Assembly: GCF_021608265.1 (NCBI RefSeq) | Contig: NZ_JAKIHP010000006.1 | Span: 61,556 to 125,555, forward strand | Reading direction: 5' to 3' | DNA from: Flavobacterium wongokense | GTDB lineage: Bacteria > Bacteroidota > Bacteroidia > Flavobacteriales > Flavobacteriaceae | Length of the DNA: 64,000 nt | Shown here: in pieces, positions 18,138 to 26,694 of the stretch | Layout of the letters: each line of letters starts with the position of its first letter | Position numbering within the stretch: the first letter of the stretch is position 1 | Translations under genes and position numbers: made by a program | Notes under the pieces: generated by a model | What the model saw: only the letters and a program-made list of their open reading frames with translations | Told to the model about the DNA's origin: nothing | Database searches by the model: none

Positions 18138-18704
18138 CTACTGGGACTTTTTTGGTTTTCTTTTTCGCAATCCTTGCAAATAGGTTTCACGGTCAACAGG
18201 CTTATCCTTATCTATATAAATTTCTGTTGGATTTACTTTTATGTTTGTAGGTAAAGGAGTTTTGGAAAAAACAGCGTCCGATGCTCCGGCAATTATGAAT
18301 GTGATTTTTTTGTTTACTGCAAATAACAATTCGCCTTTCTCCGAAAGGTCCTTGTATTTACCCATATCTATAATGATAGTGTCGCCGTCCTGGGCTTTTG
18401 CATAGGTATCCCAAATAGTTAATTTTGGGGTGGCTGAGGAGGTTCCGTTATTGCTGTCATCTCCAATTCCTGTAGTGTAGATATCGCCTTTAGTGTCGCC
18501 GTCATTAATATAATAGGTTATGGCAGTTGATTTTTCTGTAAGGAATAAAGCCAATAACACCATCACGGAATGATAGGTTTTTTGCTTTGCCGATAGTAGA
18601 AGTAAAGATTTAATCACGCTAATAGTGTTAAAAAAATGGCATTCAAATGTAATTAATAGATTGTAATAGCCAAATAAATTACTAAATATTAGAACTAATT
18701 TCAA
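18138..18704 (-). CDS. Small exported protein with a beta-helix-start motif
   Basis: Up to 188 residues; the start is uncertain. The in-frame ATG at 18704 gives a long N-terminal extension. A GTG at codon 30 (VIKSLLLLSAKQK) or the ATG at 18563 would place a short hydrophobic signal (SVMVLLALFLTEKSTA) near the N-terminus. The following segment, TYYINDGDTKGDIYTTG then DDSNNGTSSATPKLTI, and QDGDTIIIDMGKYKD is the pattern that usually opens right-handed parallel beta-helix domains of large Bacteroidetes surface proteins. Here it stops after one rung or so and ends in a basic tail (GLRKRKPKKSQ). It may be a truncated remnant or a small partner of the giant protein that begins three bases downstream. 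Confidence 0.6.
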   Translation of the reverse strand: MKLVLIFSNLFGYYNLLITFECHFFNTISVIKSLLLLSAKQKTYHSVMVLLALFLTEKSTAITYYINDGDTKGDIYTTGIGDDSNNGTSSATPKLTIWDTYAKAQDGDTIIIDMGKYKDLSEKGELLFAVNKKITFIIAGASDAVFSKTPLPTNIKVNPTEIYIDKDKPVDRETYLQGLRKRKPKKSQ

Positions 18705-18936
18705 TAAATACTGATAAATAACAAGATAAAAGTAATTATTTTAACGAATATACTGTAAAATGTTTAAAGTCTTTTTTAAAATGAATTTTGAGAAAGTAAG
18801 ATAGAAGTAAGAAAACTTTCCAGGCTATTTTTTTCTTTATTGGAATAAATTTTTAGTTTTACATCCTTGTAAATAAAAGGAATAGGCTTTAAACTATTCG
18901 TATCCTTTATTATTTCAAGAGTTATAAGCCATTGGT

Positions 18937-21837
18937 ATGATGAATTTTAAAAGATACTTTTTTTTACTGATAATTGCCTTTTCCTTATCTGCCTATTCAC
19001 AGAGTTCCTGTCCCAATTCTGACTTTGAATCAGGAACATTAGACGGCTGGCAAGGCCAGACAGGTGTTTGCTGCCCTATTTATACTTCTCCATCGGGAAT
19101 TGTCAATGGAAGGCATACCATCATGTCGGGAACAGGTACAGATCCAAACACCTGCGATGTGGTGCATGTTGTTTCTCCCGGAGGTCTATATTCTGCCAGG
19201 GTTGGAAATGAACAGGTGGGAGGCGAAGCAGAAACGCTTTCCTATACGATTACCGTTACTCCGTCTTCGTCACTTTTTATTTATAAATACGCTGTGGTAT
19301 TACAGGATCCAGGGCATGATCCAAGCGAGCAGCCCCGTTTTCAGGTTAGGGTTTTGGATGCTGCCGGAAGTTTGATTGATCCTACCTGCGGACAGTATAC
19401 GGTTGTTGCAGGAGCAGGATTAGCGGGTTTTCAAACCTGTTCCAATTCTAATGGAGACATCAGGTACAGGGACTGGACTACAGTTGGATTAAATCTAAGT
19501 GCTTATATGGGGCAAACCATAACAGTGGAATTTGAAACAGGTGATTGCGATCCGGGAGCTCATTTTGGGTATGCGTATGTTGATGCTTACTGCTCGCCTT
19601 TGCAGATTGGAGCAACTTTTTGCTCGGGTTCATTTGCTGCAGAACTTACCGCGCCTATAGGATTTAGTTATTTATGGAATACCGGAGAAACTACCCAGAC
19701 GATATTGGTTACCAGTCCGGCAGCAGGCCTAAATTATTCGTGTACACTAACTTCGGTTACAGGTTGCACCGTTGTTATTTCAACCGTTTTGCAGCTCGAA
19801 GATCCTACAGCCGATTTTACGATTACCAATACCTGTTATAACAATGCTGTTTTTGAGGATACTACCGTATTGTCGAATACATCGTTGTTGGATAGTTATC
19901 TTTGGGATTTTGGCGACGGAACCACTTCTACCGATCAGAATCCGGTTCATTCGTTTCCAGGTACCGGAACGTATACCGTTAAGTTTACTACTTTTAATGC
20001 CTTTGGTTGTACTACTACAGCCATCAAAAACATTACGGTTTATAATCCACCAACTGCGCAGATTGTTTATGATACCTTTCATTTTTGCACCTCAGACACA
20101 GCAGTAAAAACAGTGACCCTTACAGGTACCGATAATTATATGGGAGGTACTTTTACAGCTGATGTTCCGGGCTTAAGCCTTAACTCAGTTACAGGAGAAT
20201 TTAATCCAAGCACCAGCCAACCGGGAAGTTATGTCGTAAGTTATAACATTCCATCCAATAACGGATGTGCTGTTCCTCCCGTTATAGCAGACATTGATAT
20301 TTATTTAGCTCCGGTAGCTTACATAGCGTATAGCGCTCCATCGTATTGCAACTTAATTAATTGGTCCCAAAATGTCAATCTGACCGGATCAGGAATAATT
20401 ACAGGAGGGACTTATACAGCTACACCGGCAGGATTATCCATCGATCCGAATACAGGGCAAATCAGGCCCGACTTAAGCTTAGGAGGAAACTATACCATTA
20501 CTTATGTTGTTCCGCCAAGCGGAGGTGTTTGCAGCTCGGTAGATGCTGTTACCAATGTCACCATCATTACAGCTCCTACAGCCGTATTGCGTTACGCGAC
20601 GCCATTTTGTAATACCTTGACAACCGCCCAGCCAGTTACGGTAACCGGAACAGGAATTTTTGGAACGGGCTCATTTAGTTCCTATCCGGCAGGATTATCA
20701 ATAAATTCGGTTACCGGATCTATCATTCCCTCATTATCTAACCCTGGAAATTATACCGTAGAATATATTATTCCGGCTGCAGGAGGATGTTCTGCAGTTA
20801 CTGTGAGCACTACTGTTTCCATAACCCCAATGCCAACAGCAGTTATCAGTTATGCCGATCCTTACTGCCGATCAATCACCACGCCCGAACCGGTTATACT
20901 TACAGGTACAGCAGCGTATCTTGGAGGGGTTTTTAGCGCGCCGACAGGAGTGGCAATCAATAGCACTACAGGTGGAATTACACCAAGTGCAAGCATTGCG
21001 GGAACGCACCCTATTTTTTACACTCCGCCGGCAACATTAGGATGCACACCAACAGCTGTTGGTACTACAGTTACAATCCTTCCGTTGCCCGAACCAATGT
21101 TGTCGAATTTAACCATTTGCGAAGACCCGAGAGGACATGTTTTCAGGCCGGCACTATTAGATACAGGTTTGAGTGATTTACTTTACAGTTGCCAGTGGTT
21201 TTTTGGTGGACAGCCTATACCGAATGTAACGTCAAATCAGTACACGACTCCCATTGCTGGTAATTATTCGGTGTTGGTTACCAATATTGCTACGGGTTGT
21301 GTGGCTCCTCAGGCAGTTTCTACTGTAAGTACTGCAGTAACGATTGAAGATTTTGCTACCCATGTGACCAATACTTTTGTCGACAACAATACCTTAACGG
21401 TAATGGCCGAAGGCGGAACAGGACCTTATCTTTATAGTGTCGATGGTTATCCTTTCCAGTCATCCAATGTATTTACACAATTGACGCAGGGAATCCATAC
21501 CGTCACAATCACAGATGTTAATTATTGTACCGATGTGTCTAAGCCTGTAATGGTTTTAGGCTTTCCAAACTTTTTTACGCCTAATGGTGATGGGAATAAC
21601 GATTACTGGAATATTTATTATTACGATACCCATCCAAATGCCAGGATTTATATATACGACCGTTACGGAAAAATGCTGACGATTCTAAACCCACAAAGTC
21701 CGGGTTGGGACGGAACCTATAATGGAAAGTTGATGCCGTCAACCGATTACTGGTTTTTGGTTGAATTTAAGGATTATAACGAAAAAGGCGAATTGGTTTG
21801 GCAGACTTTTAAATCGCATTTCTCGATGCTCCGATAA
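18937..21837 (+). CDS. T9SS type B sorting-domain surface protein with PKD domain
   Basis: 966 residues. A signal peptide ends near residue 22 (LSAYSQ). An N-terminal jelly-roll domain resembling MAM/carbohydrate-binding modules spans about 25-225 (CPNSDFESGTLDGWQG; YRDWTTVGLNLSAYMGQTI). A PKD domain follows at about 305-375 (YLWDFGDGTTSTDQNP). Then come four 75-85 residue repeats (about 380-715) with the pattern YCxxxxxxxxVxLTGTG...G(T/S)FS...GLSIN..TG.I.PS. An Ig-like segment follows, and the C-terminal type B T9SS sorting domain spans about 875-966 (FFTPNGDGNNDYWNI to FKSHFSMLR). It is divergent from the giant surface gene and shares its sorting type. Its last 29 bases overlap the end of the convergent glycosylase gene. 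Likely a cell-surface adhesin. Confidence 0.92.
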   Translation: MMNFKRYFFLLIIAFSLSAYSQSSCPNSDFESGTLDGWQGQTGVCCPIYTSPSGIVNGRHTIMSGTGTDPNTCDVVHVVSPGGLYSARVGNEQVGGEAETLSYTITVTPSSSLFIYKYAVVLQDPGHDPSEQPRFQVRVLDAAGSLIDPTCGQYTVVAGAGLAGFQTCSNSNGDIRYRDWTTVGLNLSAYMGQTITVEFETGDCDPGAHFGYAYVDAYCSPLQIGATFCSGSFAAELTAPIGFSYLWNTGETTQTILVTSPAAGLNYSCTLTSVTGCTVVISTVLQLEDPTADFTITNTCYNNAVFEDTTVLSNTSLLDSYLWDFGDGTTSTDQNPVHSFPGTGTYTVKFTTFNAFGCTTTAIKNITVYNPPTAQIVYDTFHFCTSDTAVKTVTLTGTDNYMGGTFTADVPGLSLNSVTGEFNPSTSQPGSYVVSYNIPSNNGCAVPPVIADIDIYLAPVAYIAYSAPSYCNLINWSQNVNLTGSGIITGGTYTATPAGLSIDPNTGQIRPDLSLGGNYTITYVVPPSGGVCSSVDAVTNVTIITAPTAVLRYATPFCNTLTTAQPVTVTGTGIFGTGSFSSYPAGLSINSVTGSIIPSLSNPGNYTVEYIIPAAGGCSAVTVSTTVSITPMPTAVISYADPYCRSITTPEPVILTGTAAYLGGVFSAPTGVAINSTTGGITPSASIAGTHPIFYTPPATLGCTPTAVGTTVTILPLPEPMLSNLTICEDPRGHVFRPALLDTGLSDLLYSCQWFFGGQPIPNVTSNQYTTPIAGNYSVLVTNIATGCVAPQAVSTVSTAVTIEDFATHVTNTFVDNNTLTVMAEGGTGPYLYSVDGYPFQSSNVFTQLTQGIHTVTITDVNYCTDVSKPVMVLGFPNFFTPNGDGNNDYWNIYYYDTHPNARIYIYDRYGKMLTILNPQSPGWDGTYNGKLMPSTDYWFLVEFKDYNEKGELVWQTFKSHFSMLR

Positions 21838-22303
21838 CATTCCATTCCACTAACTTTTGTTCAAAGCTTTTACCTGCATGTGCCGGACTTGTTGATGGTA
21901 AAGTTACAAAAGCATATTCCTTGTGTAAACGGACATACTTTTTAAAAAAGGCAGCAGCCTTTTGCCCATTAAATGCAATAAGCTGAATGTTTGGATGCTC
22001 GTTCAGGAAAGTGGTAAAGTCATTTGGAACTTCCTTCATAATGGCACTGTCCAGGCTTCCTTCACGCTCACAAGCCTGCAATACATCCCAAACCGCAATT
22101 TTGTTGCGTAATAATAGTTGCTTTTTTTCATGATAATCAACAGGAAGTGGTTCGTTAAAGATTGTCGAAAGCAATTTCCAAAAATGATTCCGTGGATTGC
22201 CGTAATATTCATTTTTAGCCAAGGACTGAACTCCAGGCATAGTGCCTAAAAGCAATACTTCTGCTTCAGGATTTGACAAAGAGGAAAAGGACTGAATTTT
22301 CAT
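21809..22303 (-). CDS. DNA-deoxyinosine glycosylase (uracil-DNA glycosylase superfamily)
   Basis: 164 residues. The N-terminal motif LLLGTMPGVQSL followed by YYGNPRNHFW is the catalytic and base-pocket signature of the Mug-like branch of uracil-DNA glycosylases. The same arrangement defines the hypoxanthine-DNA glycosylase subgroup. A later segment, FVTLPSTSPAHAG, matches the second conserved motif (SPA followed by a small residue). The enzyme removes deaminated adenine (hypoxanthine), and perhaps uracil, from DNA in base excision repair. A near-consensus -7 element touches the start codon, so the message is probably leaderless or nearly so. The 3' end overlaps the convergent surface-protein gene by 29 bases. 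Confidence 0.9.
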   Translation of the reverse strand: MKIQSFSSLSNPEAEVLLLGTMPGVQSLAKNEYYGNPRNHFWKLLSTIFNEPLPVDYHEKKQLLLRNKIAVWDVLQACEREGSLDSAIMKEVPNDFTTFLNEHPNIQLIAFNGQKAAAFFKKYVRLHKEYAFVTLPSTSPAHAGKSFEQKLVEWNVIGASRNAI

Positions 22304-22307
22304 GATT

Positions 22308-22315
22308 CAAAGTTA
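22308..22315 (-). promoter_or_regulatory. -7 element of the glycosylase gene
   Basis: The minus strand reads TAACTTTG, matching TAnnTTTG, ending only 4 bases before the ATG at 22303. A TTTG lies 16 bases upstream of it. Transcription would start at or just before the start codon. Confidence 0.5.
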
Positions 22316-22479
22316 AATAACAAAATTGGGACAAATGCCGTGTAAGTACTTATAGTTTTTGAAAATACCTTTACATAATTCAGTGCCCATAATTTTATAA
22401 ATAGAATCTGAATTTATATAACAAATCTGATGCATTAGTGTTGCAACTTTATGGTATTAAAATATATTAACTATTTGCC

Positions 22480-22899
22480 ATGGAACTACACAAACCTTTA
22501 ACAATTTTTATAGCGGATGATGATGAGGACGATAGGGAACTTCTTAAGTTTTTATTCAACCAGAATGAAAAATTTGAAGTTATTGGTTATTTTGATTCCG
22601 GAATTGAAGTAGTAAAAGAAATCCTAATCAAGAAAAATATTCCAGATATTCTACTTATAGATATGTATATGCCGCTACTCAACGGAACAGAGGTGGTAAA
22701 AAAGATAACAGAAAGTGGCGAAGCAATGGATATGCAAAAATTCGTTATTTCTACGCAGATAAATACCACCGAGCAGAATAAATACATTGATGATAGAACG
22801 GTTAAGTTCCTAAAAAAGCCTACATCACTTGCAGAAATCCATGATCTTCCCGGTATTATTCTGGAAACCCTTCACATACGAAACAATACCAAAGTATAG
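22480..22899 (+). CDS. Single-domain response regulator (Rcp-like receiver)
   Basis: 139 residues made of one receiver domain without an output domain. Key residues are the acidic pocket D13-D15 (ADDDED), the phospho-acceptor D61 in LLIDMYMP, T92 in ISTQ and the conserved K112 in FLKKP. Such small regulators usually relay phosphate between hybrid kinases or act by protein contact. It lies upstream of a histidine kinase and a LuxR-type regulator, and an operator-like promoter starts 25 bases after its stop. It may therefore belong to the same signalling network rather than the same transcript. Confidence 0.92.
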   Translation: MELHKPLTIFIADDDEDDRELLKFLFNQNEKFEVIGYFDSGIEVVKEILIKKNIPDILLIDMYMPLLNGTEVVKKITESGEAMDMQKFVISTQINTTEQNKYIDDRTVKFLKKPTSLAEIHDLPGIILETLHIRNNTKV

Positions 22900-22923
22900 A
22901 TTGCATTTTGGTAAATCAACCCA

Positions 22924-22992
22924 TGTAGAATTTATTCTACAAAAAGAATTGTATTGTACTACGCTGTTTTTTTGCTAAGAATGCTACATTTG
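22924..22992 (+). promoter_or_regulatory. Operator/promoter module, copy 1 (histidine kinase/LuxR operon)
   Basis: Reading left to right: an inverted repeat TGTAGAA-N4-TTCTACA (22924-22941), 14 bases, GTACTAC (22956-22962), 22 bases, then the -7 element TACATTTG (22985-22992). GTACTAC lies where a -33 box would be and resembles a third half-site (TnCTAC), 22 bp (two helical turns) from the second. The same elements with identical spacing occur at 25803-25871. Transcription would begin near 22998, giving a leader of about 340 bases before the kinase gene. Confidence 0.75.
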
Positions 22993-23339
22993 CCATGTAT
23001 TACTGCGCTTTTTAGTTCTGAAAAAGAGCAGCAAATGCGAAAGGGTTTTTAAAATACTCTTTTAGAAATCACTTGATGCAATTAAAAGAAATTACCCCAA
23101 ATCTCTTTTAACATTATAATGCAAAAATGTTAGTTCTGTTAATTCACGAAGTGAAGGTATTGACTGTGAGATTTATACGCTTGTAGTGATCCGTTTCAAA
23201 AGAGTTGGTAATGTTTTGTATAACCTGAGCTTCTATCAATTCTGGGGGAATATCTGCGATAATTGGGTGTTGTACTTTTGCCATTCAATAATCCAATTCG
23301 GTATCCGAGAGAAGTGATTTAGCATCAAATTTCTTTTAT
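22993..23339 (+). other. Untranslated leader or small-RNA region before the histidine kinase
   Basis: About 350 bases with no plus-strand reading frame longer than a few codons. It starts at the predicted transcription start of operator copy 1 and runs to the kinase gene. Weak A/T-rich inverted repeats are present (for example CTTTTT/AAAAAG near 23010-23028), but no recognised riboswitch. It could be a long 5' leader or hold a small RNA. A short minus-strand frame (23144-23284) lies inside it. Confidence 0.35.
23144..23284 (-). CDS. Possible small protein (46 residues)
   Basis: An ATG-initiated minus-strand frame encodes a 46-residue hydrophilic peptide that begins MAKVQHPIIADIPPELIEAQ and ends NLTVNTFTS. 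The composition looks protein-like (IPPELIEAQVI), and the frame is preceded directly by an in-frame stop. No promoter consensus or homologous family is recognised. It could be a real small gene, a gene remnant, or chance. Confidence 0.25.
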   Translation of the reverse strand: MAKVQHPIIADIPPELIEAQVIQNITNSFETDHYKRINLTVNTFTS

Positions 23340-25019
23340 TTGAAACAACTAAAATTTGAGCATAGAAAAGTAGTTCACTATGCTTTATTGGTCTCAATCA
23401 TACTTTTGCAAGTCATTGCTATCGTAACATGGTACAATGAAACGAAACTTTCCAAAGCTTTTGATGCAATGGCATCAACAGGGAAAATCAATCGTATCAA
23501 CACTTCCTTAGTTGTAGCACAGGGTCATTTCAATAATTATATCGCAAATAAGGACGAAGCTTCCCTGCAAAATTATGCAGCCAACTTAAATGAACTCAGC
23601 GCTTTGATAGACAGCCTGCCGATTAACAGCATTGACGAAAAAACGAAAGCAGCACTTCTTCAGAAAAAACAAAAAACCCAGGCTGAAATCCTATTGGTAA
23701 AAGCCTCGATAGATTCTATCATTGAAAGCCAGGTTGCCTATCAGAATGATTTTCCAAAAGCATTTAAATTCAAGGAATTTGAAACCAAAAAATTCCTCGA
23801 CGATGTCAAAACCAATTCTTATGTAAAAGTTGACAGCGCCACACGAAAAGGATTATTTTCAAGGCTTGGCGATGCCATTGCCAACCGCACCAATATCCAG
23901 AAAGAGTATGTAAATACTGTGGTAACGATGCAGTACAAAGACAAGGTTTCTACAGGAAATGTTGAGGAACAGCTGGCAAATGCGGTGTCGATTACCAATG
24001 ATTATTACGAAAACGAATTTGCAAACCTGAAAAGGTCGTTTTCCAATTTGAGGAGCAATGACCTTAGGCTTACGCAGCTCAACAACGAACTATTGGCGTT
24101 GACCCAAACGATAACTTCGGATTATGGCAATTACAATCAGCTGCAGCCACAATCACTGTTGGAGGATCAATACAATACCAATAAAGCGGTACGGAGTTTC
24201 AGCATCATTTTCCTGATATTGCTCATGCTTGTGGTTTCGGTGATATTGTTCACGTTTACCAGAATGGCTTTTGATTATGAAAAAAGGCTGACACTGGCGC
24301 AGGAGAAAATCCGCCAAAGCCTCAACTTCAAAAACAGGATTACCGGAATGATCAGTCACGAAATCCGTTCGCCTTTGAGCATCATTTCGATGTACAGCAA
24401 AAAAGCAGGCAGTTCGTCAAAAGAACCCGAACTCAAAGAAACCTTTAAGTCAATTGAGTTTACCACCAATTCGCTGTTATTGCTTTCCAACCAGATATTG
24501 GAATATTCAAGGGAAGAAAACCACGAGCTTAGCTTAAAACCCAAAAAGATTTCGCTCAAAACAGAGCTCGACCAGATACTGGCGTCTATGAAAGCATTGG
24601 TGGAAACCAAAGGGAATACGCTTGAGATTTCATCAAATCTAAAGGACGAAAACACTGTTTATGCTGATGCTGCCAAGATTCATCAATTGTTTTACAACCT
24701 GATTGGGAATGCCAATAAATTTACCGAAAAAGGATTGATTAAAACAACCATCAAGCTCGAACAACTTTCAGAATATGAGATGAATCTGAAAGTCGTGATT
24801 TCGGATAATGGCATAGGAATTGCGGAAAGCGACCTGGAAAATATATTTGAATCCTACTATCAGGGAACGGTTTCAGAAAAGGTAAACGATTTAGGTGTTG
24901 GCCTCGGACTTAACATCTGCAAGGAAATAATCGAATTGTTTGACGGAGAAATAAGCATCGAAAGCAAGCCCGAAAAAGGAACCCAGGTAAAATTCAATCT
25001 GATATTGACTCAGGTATAG
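23340..25019 (+). CDS. Membrane sensor histidine kinase
   Basis: 559 residues. The only start that keeps the first membrane helix is a TTG at 23340 (MKQLKFEHRK); no in-frame ATG occurs between the upstream stop at 23289 and codon 44. TM1 spans about 13-31. A mainly helical extracytoplasmic sensor region (about 32-282) is rich in heptad-like stretches. TM2 spans about 283-306. The HisKA box MISHEIRSPLS has the phospho-accepting H340. The HATPase_c domain covers about 420-559 with DNGIGI and GVGLGLNIC. The LuxR-type response regulator follows after 24 bases, making a classic cognate pair. The signal sensed is unknown. Confidence 0.92.
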   Translation: MKQLKFEHRKVVHYALLVSIILLQVIAIVTWYNETKLSKAFDAMASTGKINRINTSLVVAQGHFNNYIANKDEASLQNYAANLNELSALIDSLPINSIDEKTKAALLQKKQKTQAEILLVKASIDSIIESQVAYQNDFPKAFKFKEFETKKFLDDVKTNSYVKVDSATRKGLFSRLGDAIANRTNIQKEYVNTVVTMQYKDKVSTGNVEEQLANAVSITNDYYENEFANLKRSFSNLRSNDLRLTQLNNELLALTQTITSDYGNYNQLQPQSLLEDQYNTNKAVRSFSIIFLILLMLVVSVILFTFTRMAFDYEKRLTLAQEKIRQSLNFKNRITGMISHEIRSPLSIISMYSKKAGSSSKEPELKETFKSIEFTTNSLLLLSNQILEYSREENHELSLKPKKISLKTELDQILASMKALVETKGNTLEISSNLKDENTVYADAAKIHQLFYNLIGNANKFTEKGLIKTTIKLEQLSEYEMNLKVVISDNGIGIAESDLENIFESYYQGTVSEKVNDLGVGLGLNICKEIIELFDGEISIESKPEKGTQVKFNLILTQV

Positions 25020-25043
25020 TATATAAGCCCTAACATTTTTAGT

Positions 25044-25691
25044 ATGAAATCAAACAGCTATACTTTTTTAATTGCAGACGACCATAGTGTTGTCCGACAA
25101 GGCATTTCATTAGTGGTAAAGGAATTGTATCCCAATGCCATAATCCATACTGCCGGTTCTTTTAAGGAAACGCTGAAAGTAGTGGCCGAAACCAAACTCG
25201 ATTTGCTGATTCTGGATATTAACTTCCCCGATGGCAACAGCATCAATATCATTCCTGAAGTAAAAACACTCCAGCCTGATATTAAAATCCTAATTTTTAC
25301 GGCTTACGATGAGAGCATTTATGCCATGCGCTACCTGAATGCCGGAGTTTCGGGTTACCTGAATAAAGGCTGTACCGAAGACGAAATGAAGCACGCAGTC
25401 AAAAGCATGATTGCTACAGGAAAATATGTTACCCAAACCATAAAGGACCGAATCCTGGATTCCTATATTTCAAAAACACCTATCAACCCTTTAGAGAAAC
25501 TTTCCATCAGGGAAGTGGAAGTCGCCCGACTGCTGATTAAAGGATATGGCAATCTCGAAATCTCTGAGTTGCTCCAAATTAAGAAAACCACCGTGAGTAC
25601 CTTTAAAAATAGGGTTTTCGAAAAACTTGAAATCGACAATCTTGCAGCACTTATTGAATTGTTTCAGCTCTATTTTGAGGACAGCAAATAG
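25044..25691 (+). CDS. NarL/FixJ-type response regulator
   Basis: 215 residues. The N-terminal receiver domain has acidic residues D12/D13 (IADDHS) and the phospho-acceptor D58 in LLILDINFPDG. A LuxR-type helix-turn-helix covers about 148-208 (LSIREVEVARLLIKGYGNLEI then KTTVSTFKNRVFEKL). It is cotranscribed with the sensor kinase. NarL-type regulators bind short inverted half-sites. The TGTAGAA-N4-TTCTACA elements upstream of this operon and of the next kinase gene are natural candidate targets, which would make it self-regulating. That link is inference from position and geometry. Confidence 0.93.
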   Translation: MKSNSYTFLIADDHSVVRQGISLVVKELYPNAIIHTAGSFKETLKVVAETKLDLLILDINFPDGNSINIIPEVKTLQPDIKILIFTAYDESIYAMRYLNAGVSGYLNKGCTEDEMKHAVKSMIATGKYVTQTIKDRILDSYISKTPINPLEKLSIREVEVARLLIKGYGNLEISELLQIKKTTVSTFKNRVFEKLEIDNLAALIELFQLYFEDSK

Positions 25692-25746
25692 TATCGCACT
25701 CGAGAGGTCTTGTCCTTGTGATAAGAGTGTATCGAGAATCCTTGCT

Positions 25747-25785
25747 GCGAACTAAAGTTCGCATACCTGAAGCCCACTGGGCTTC
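25747..25785. repeat. Two adjacent perfect hairpins after the response regulator
   Basis: GCGAACT-AA-AGTTCGC (25747-25762) is followed by GAAGCCCA-C-TGGGCTTC (25769-25785) and then a pyrimidine/T-rich stretch. The second can act as a terminator for the kinase/regulator operon. The pair also resembles dispersed palindromic units found in multiple copies in some genomes; copy number cannot be tested in this window. Confidence 0.55.
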
Positions 25786-25802
25786 CTCCTTTTAATTTCA
25801 AA

Positions 25803-25871
25803 TGTAGAAACAATTCTACAAAATCTTATTCGATGTACTACAAACAATTGATTTTGTTGATTTTATATTTG
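25803..25871 (+). promoter_or_regulatory. Operator/promoter module, copy 2 (soluble kinase/YegP operon)
   Basis: TGTAGAA-N4-TTCTACA (25803-25820), 14 bases, GTACTAC (25835-25841), 22 bases, then the -7 element TATATTTG (25864-25871). Every spacing is identical to copy 1 at 22924-22992, although the spacer sequences differ. The -7 element lies 45 bases before the ATG at 25917. Confidence 0.78.
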
Positions 25872-25916
25872 CATTGAAGTGATGGCGCAGCAATAAGGAA
25901 TAATTCATACTTTTTA

Positions 25917-26672
25917 ATGAGCAACACCAATATTCAAATAAGTTCCCAAAATGAAAGGGAGATGGAATTAATCGACAAAATAAATAAAAGCAGTGAACTC
26001 AACAATATGCTGCTGAATTTGTTTTACACGGTTTCCCATAATCTGAATGCCTATACTTCAAACATAAAAATGCTGCTGGATTTGATTGATTTGGAAGATG
26101 ATCCGGCTGAAAACAGAACCAATTTGGATCATCTGCGCTCGGTGTCAAATGATTTGAATAAAACGATCACCGATTTGTCCCAAATCGTGTACGTTCAAAA
26201 TAACCTGGATGTAATTAAGGAACAGCTGAACCTAAATCAGTACCTGAAGAAAATCAAGAATGTCATTGACGGTTACGCTGTTGATGACAGGCTTAGGTTT
26301 GTCAACAATGTGCCCGATGATGCTTTTGTGTATTTCAATCCGGCTTATCTGGAAAGCATATTGCTGAATTTCAGTACCAATGCCATTAAATATGCGCATC
26401 CGGAACGCTTTCCTGAGGTTGAGTTTAGCTTTTTTACCGAGATTGACGGGAGTAAGATTTTGATGATAAAGGACAATGGGCTTGGGATAGATTTGGAACG
26501 CTATGGTGATGCCTTATTTGGTTTGAACCAAACATTCCATCAGCATGAAAATGCCAACGGAATTGGGCTCTATATTACCAAATACCAGATTGAGGCCATG
26601 AAAGGAATGATTGCTGTAGAAAGTAAAGTAGGTGAAGGCACGACGTTCAAAATACATTTTAAGGATAAATAA
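25917..26672 (+). CDS. Soluble histidine kinase without sensor domain
   Basis: 251 residues and no membrane segment or PAS/GAF domain. The dimerisation helix carries the box TVSHNLNAYTSNI with candidate phospho-acceptor H41; it is unusual in having SHNLN where HisKA proteins have SHELR. The HATPase_c domain follows with an N box (NFSTNAIKYAHPE), DNGLGID and GIGLYIT. It probably receives its input from another protein. It has the same operator architecture as the neighbouring kinase/regulator operon, so it may feed into or branch from that system. The YegP gene follows after 22 bases. Confidence 0.88.
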   Translation: MSNTNIQISSQNEREMELIDKINKSSELNNMLLNLFYTVSHNLNAYTSNIKMLLDLIDLEDDPAENRTNLDHLRSVSNDLNKTITDLSQIVYVQNNLDVIKEQLNLNQYLKKIKNVIDGYAVDDRLRFVNNVPDDAFVYFNPAYLESILLNFSTNAIKYAHPERFPEVEFSFFTEIDGSKILMIKDNGLGIDLERYGDALFGLNQTFHQHENANGIGLYITKYQIEAMKGMIAVESKVGEGTTFKIHFKDK

Positions 26673-26694
26673 ATTATAATAATCTAATCATAAT

